From a virus: a DNA stretch of 57,504 bases. The stretch is taken from positions 1 to 57,504 of IMG/VR virus record IMGVR_UViG_3300020193_000024. The stretch is one strand, 5' to 3'. A program made the position numbers and the translations under genes. How positions within the stretch are numbered: position 1 is the stretch's first letter; every line of letters begins with the position of its first letter. Of this stretch, positions 54,850 through 57,504 are shown piece after piece. The notes below the pieces were generated by a model. That model was not told where the DNA came from and ran no database searches. It worked only from the letters and a program-made list of their open reading frames with translations.

Positions 54850-55368
54850 TTATGGCTGTGCTGGTGGCATCGGGCCTGCCGGGAGCGGCGGCGGCGGCAC
54901 TGGTAGCGTTGCGGGTGGTGTTGGATTAGCCACATACGGGAACGAATAGGTGCCTAGTGGCACATAAGTAACTGGGTAGAATGCGAAGTGTGGGGCACAC
55001 CAGTAGTACCATGACAAAGCAAATGGGTCATAGTAAAGGTAGGTGCCGTAACGACGGTCCCAATAGTATCGTGACCAGTGATTGTGGTTGAAACCCCTGT
55101 AGAAATAGCCGTAACGGAAATGATGTCCGTGACGATGATGGTAGTTGTGTACGTGCCACCTGTGGGTATGCACTGGCGCAACCGGATGTACATTATGTGG
55201 TCGATGATGCACTGTTACTTTCACATTGGCGGCAGGTGGTGGTGCATGCCGGTGATGATGTGAAGGTTGTGAAGGTTGTGAAGGCGGTTGCTTTGATGAT
55301 GGCTGCTGTGCTAAAACTGGAGCGACTGCTAGAAGAATTACTGATAGTGCGGCAAACAATATTTTCAT
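54850..55368 (-). CDS. secreted His/Tyr/Pro-rich protein
   Basis: 172 aa. Signal peptide MKILFAALSVILLAVAPVLA|Q. The mature part is Ser/Pro/His-rich (HHHRHAPPPA, VHHRPHNVHPVAPVHTHRWH) and then Tyr/Trp/Phe-rich (YYDPFALSWYYWCAPHFAFY). It ends in a Pro-rich tail. The YYDP...YYWCAP...YPVTY pattern is one I know from planctomycete secreted proteins; histidine clusters could bind metal. AAAGGAGAAAG before ATG 55368. Confidence 0.7.
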   Translation of the reverse strand: MKILFAALSVILLAVAPVLAQQPSSKQPPSQPSQPSHHHRHAPPPAANVKVTVHHRPHNVHPVAPVHTHRWHVHNYHHRHGHHFRYGYFYRGFNHNHWSRYYWDRRYGTYLYYDPFALSWYYWCAPHFAFYPVTYVPLGTYSFPYVANPTPPATLPVPPPPLPAGPMPPAQP

Positions 55369-55442
55369 TTCTTTCTCCTTTAATAATACCACTTAACTTA
55401 TTATAGGATAGTGACCCCAATGAAATAAGAGGTTAATAGAAA

Positions 55443-56495
55443 ATGCCTGTACACGAAAAAGAAAGAACGTATGTGAGGACGGCGTTCCCTACGTTTCATA
55501 CAACACCAGAAAGTCCCTTCATTTGGGAGCCGAGCAAACTCCATGTAGTAGCTCCAATCGTTAACGCATGTAGGTTCACTAGCAGATACCATCTGTTTGA
55601 ACGGTTTGAGAAAATGGTGTTAGATGCGGGTGCGAGGCTGTGGGTAGTGGAAGCAGCTTTCGGTAATCGCCCGCACGTTGTTACTACTCCTGATAATCCT
55701 CAACACATTCAGTTGAGAACTTGGTCTGAATTGTGGCACAAAGAAAACCTTATCAACATCGGTATCTCCCGTCTTCCCTCTGATTGGGAATATGTGGCCT
55801 GGATTGACCCCGATGTAGACTTCGCACGGCCTGATTGGGTCAATGAAACTCTAAACCAGTTACAACACTTCCACGTTGTTCAGATGTTTACCAACACCCA
55901 CGACCTGGGGCCTGACTTCAACATCATCAATACCCACATGGGCTTCATCCACCGCTACAAAATTGGCGGTATACCAGCAGCCCCTAAAAACAAGGTGCAA
56001 CTAACAGGTTACTACGGTGGCCTAGCAAGGGGTAAGAAACCACCAAGCCATTACGCACACCCAGGTTATGCCTGGGCTGCTCGGCGTAAGGCGATTGACG
56101 ACCTTGGGGGGCTAATCGACTACGCCATCATTGGCTCTGCTGACTGGCACATGGCCTATGCACTTATCGGCCAAATGGAAACGACCCTGAACCAAAAATG
56201 GTCAAAGTCGTTGGTGGACCTGATGCTTGAATGGCAGGCCAGGGCGGAAACTTACATCCGTCGTAACGTCGGCTGCGTCCCAGGAAGTATCTTGCATCAC
56301 TGGCACGGCAAGAAGAAAGACAGGAGATACACTTCCCGTGCGGGCTTCTTGATTGATAACAAGTACGACCCACTTCTTGACCTCAAGCGAGACGCCCAAG
56401 GTCTGTGGCAATTAACCGATAGGTCGTTCAAGTTGCGGGACGAACTGAGGAACTATTTCAGGACACGCAACGAAGACTCAGTAGACGTAGAATGA
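55443..56495 (+). CDS. glycosyltransferase
   Basis: 350 aa. A GT-A core has the metal-binding motif AWIDPDVDFARPDWV (D-P-D-V-D), the upstream RLWVVEAAFGNRPHVV, and the acceptor part YAHPGYAWAARRKAIDDLGG and HHWHGKKKDRRYTSR. Likely adds sugars to DNA, capsid or host glycans. Its stop overlaps the next glycosyltransferase start (ATGA), so they act in order on one target. AAGAGG before the ATG; TATTATAGGATAG upstream could be its -10. Confidence 0.78.
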   Translation: MPVHEKERTYVRTAFPTFHTTPESPFIWEPSKLHVVAPIVNACRFTSRYHLFERFEKMVLDAGARLWVVEAAFGNRPHVVTTPDNPQHIQLRTWSELWHKENLINIGISRLPSDWEYVAWIDPDVDFARPDWVNETLNQLQHFHVVQMFTNTHDLGPDFNIINTHMGFIHRYKIGGIPAAPKNKVQLTGYYGGLARGKKPPSHYAHPGYAWAARRKAIDDLGGLIDYAIIGSADWHMAYALIGQMETTLNQKWSKSLVDLMLEWQARAETYIRRNVGCVPGSILHHWHGKKKDRRYTSRAGFLIDNKYDPLLDLKRDAQGLWQLTDRSFKLRDELRNYFRTRNEDSVDVE

Positions 56496-57184
56496 AATAC
56501 CCAACGATAACAGCACTGATGGTAACAATGGGCCGACTCCCGTTGGTCCGTGAGAGCTACAAGTTCTTTACAAAGCAAACCTACCCTGAGAAGAGGTTGC
56601 TTATTGTCACCGACTGTGCCCAAAAAGAACATGAAGCACTTAAAAAGCTAGCCCATGAAGACAAGCGGGTTCTCATAGCGCATGTTGAAGGACGGCTATC
56701 GCTCGGCGAACTTCGCAATATCTCTCTTGAATACTCCACATCTGACCTGACCATTCAGTGGGACGACGATGACTGGTATGGACCAACCCGCATTATGGAA
56801 CAATGGAACGGCTTGAAGAGTTCCAAGGCTGTTATGCTTCAACAGCAACTGCACTACTTTAGGGACTCAAGTAAAGTTGCTTTAACTTGCGACCCGACCG
56901 GCATTGAAGGTACTTTGCTAATGGACAGGCGATGCGGCTTAACTTATCCTTCTCAGAAGAAAGGTGAAGACACTGTTCTCAAGAAGGAATTGAAGGAAAG
57001 AAACTGGCTGAACCTGGTTACTGGCGGCGTTTGTTACTGCCGCACTTATCATGGCAGCAACACATGGGACAAGGGCCATCACCTTGAGCGTGTGAAGAAT
57101 TTCAAGAAACCCATCACTAAAAAGGAACTCAAAGATGCGGAAAGAATATATGCAAAGCATATGGTCGAGATGTCCTCTGTGTGA
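56492..57184 (+). CDS. family 2 glycosyltransferase
   Basis: 230 aa. TITALMVTMGRLPLVRESYK and RLLIVTDCAQKEHEALKKLA start the GT2 fold; SLGELRNISLEYSTSDLTIQ leads to WDDDDWYGPTRI, the D-x-D metal site. Predicted cytoplasmic. Overlaps both its neighbours, so it belongs to a three-gene unit. Confidence 0.85.
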   Translation: MKYPTITALMVTMGRLPLVRESYKFFTKQTYPEKRLLIVTDCAQKEHEALKKLAHEDKRVLIAHVEGRLSLGELRNISLEYSTSDLTIQWDDDDWYGPTRIMEQWNGLKSSKAVMLQQQLHYFRDSSKVALTCDPTGIEGTLLMDRRCGLTYPSQKKGEDTVLKKELKERNWLNLVTGGVCYCRTYHGSNTWDKGHHLERVKNFKKPITKKELKDAERIYAKHMVEMSSV

Positions 57185-57386
57185 CAGATTCTTAGAGGGC
57201 GGCTTGCATAGCTCACACTGTCCAGAGGGACATTATGAGTGGAACTCCAGGGGTTCCTACGCTGCCGACACAAGAATCATACAGGACGGCGCAACAGAAC
57301 ACTTCGATTTGGATGATATGTCTAGTGATTGGGAGAAGTTTGAAGCAAGGGTAGACGAACTTAGGCAAAAAAAATCATCGGTGTAA
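57150..57386 (+). CDS. small zinc-binding protein
   Basis: 78 aa. RCPLCDRFLEGGLHSSHCPE with GHYEW gives a C-x-x-C ... C-x-x-x-H zinc site. The C-terminus is acidic and helical (DDMSSDWEKFEARVDELRQK). ATG 57150 has GGAAAG upstream and overlaps the glycosyltransferase 3' end by 35 bases. Confidence 0.62.
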   Translation: MQSIWSRCPLCDRFLEGGLHSSHCPEGHYEWNSRGSYAADTRIIQDGATEHFDLDDMSSDWEKFEARVDELRQKKSSV

Positions 57387-57420
57387 TACTCTTGTAACTT
57401 ACACCTTTTTAGGAGACACA

Positions 57421-57504
57421 ATGACGCTTCCAACCGTAACACTACAAAGCGGCCAGCAGGTAAAATTAGGCCGTATCCGCCCGGTAACAAGACCGCAATG
57501 TCTT
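57421..57504 (+). CDS. partial gene at window end
   Basis: 28 codons are visible, MTLPTVTLQSGQQVKLGRIR and onward, open to the window end. A strong TTTTAGGAGACACA ribosome site precedes the ATG. Unknown. Confidence 0.55.
   Translation, partial: MTLPTVTLQSGQQVKLGRIRPVTRPQCL

Noticed and set aside
1-57504. tRNA genes
   Set aside because: I looked for cloverleaf arms and CCA ends in the gaps and saw none; a tRNAscan run would settle it.

Overview
The window is a stretch of a large tailed-phage genome of the T4 superfamily (contractile-tailed Caudoviricetes). The diagnostic genes are a gp55-type late sigma factor (4-444), tail tube (1720-2343, with paralogues at 714-1625 and 50159-50779), tail sheath gp18 (2407-3882), tail terminator gp15 (3916-4899), neck protein gp14 (7309-7863) and neck protein gp13 (12413-13318). 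These assignments rest on reading sequence motifs, not on a search. The host is not shown directly. Two heme-binding secreted proteins, a His/Tyr-rich secreted protein with a YYWCAP-type motif, a DUF2934-like domain and an McsA-like protein are all of kinds I associate with Planctomycetes (Gemmata-like bacteria), so a planctomycete host is a guess worth testing. I recognised no tRNA, CRISPR array, insertion sequence or integrase.

Layout. 1-8.7 kb: late sigma factor and most T4-like tail and neck genes, broken up by an HNH endonuclease. 8.7-14.7 kb: a 1,238-residue acidic protein of unknown function, gp13 and a glycan-synthesis protein. 14.8-18.5 kb: a nucleotide/NAD block (Nudix, NAMPT, family-4 uracil-DNA glycosylase) and a small sigma-region-4-like protein. 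18.6-22.7 kb: four signal-peptide proteins, two of them c-type cytochromes. 22.7-27.7 kb: small and structural-looking proteins, many low in complexity. 27.7-31.7 kb: a minus-strand run with a gene broken by a perfect 74-bp tandem duplication, an esterase, an amidoligase and a papain-like protease. 31.7-36.6 kb: endonuclease VII-like protein, an McsA-like protein and many small probable virion proteins. 36.8-46.7 kb: a GC-rich regulator, LAGLIDADG and HNH endonucleases, an HNH-lysine 6-aminotransferase fusion, glutamate dehydrogenase and an adenine methylase. 46.8-57.5 kb: a DUF262-like protein, a von Willebrand factor A (vWA) pair, a GIY-YIG/MerR fusion and three glycosyltransferases.

Two themes tie the window together. 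First, many genes carry a TATAAATA-like box only 4-5 bases before the ATG, with no ribosome-binding site. This is what a gp55-type sigma factor would need to make leaderless late mRNAs. Second, about a dozen otherwise unrelated proteins begin with the same short aromatic/Leu/Glu tag. It closely resembles the T4 capsid-targeting sequence (MKTYQEFIAE in T4 internal proteins) and suggests a large set of proteins packed in the head and injected. Several tagged genes also carry the leaderless late box, so the two signals support each other.

The accessory genes look like host takeover functions: NAD salvage, lysine/glutamate metabolism, electron transfer or surface alteration by secreted proteins, possible arginine-phosphorylation-dependent proteolysis (McsA), DNA methylation and several homing endonucleases.
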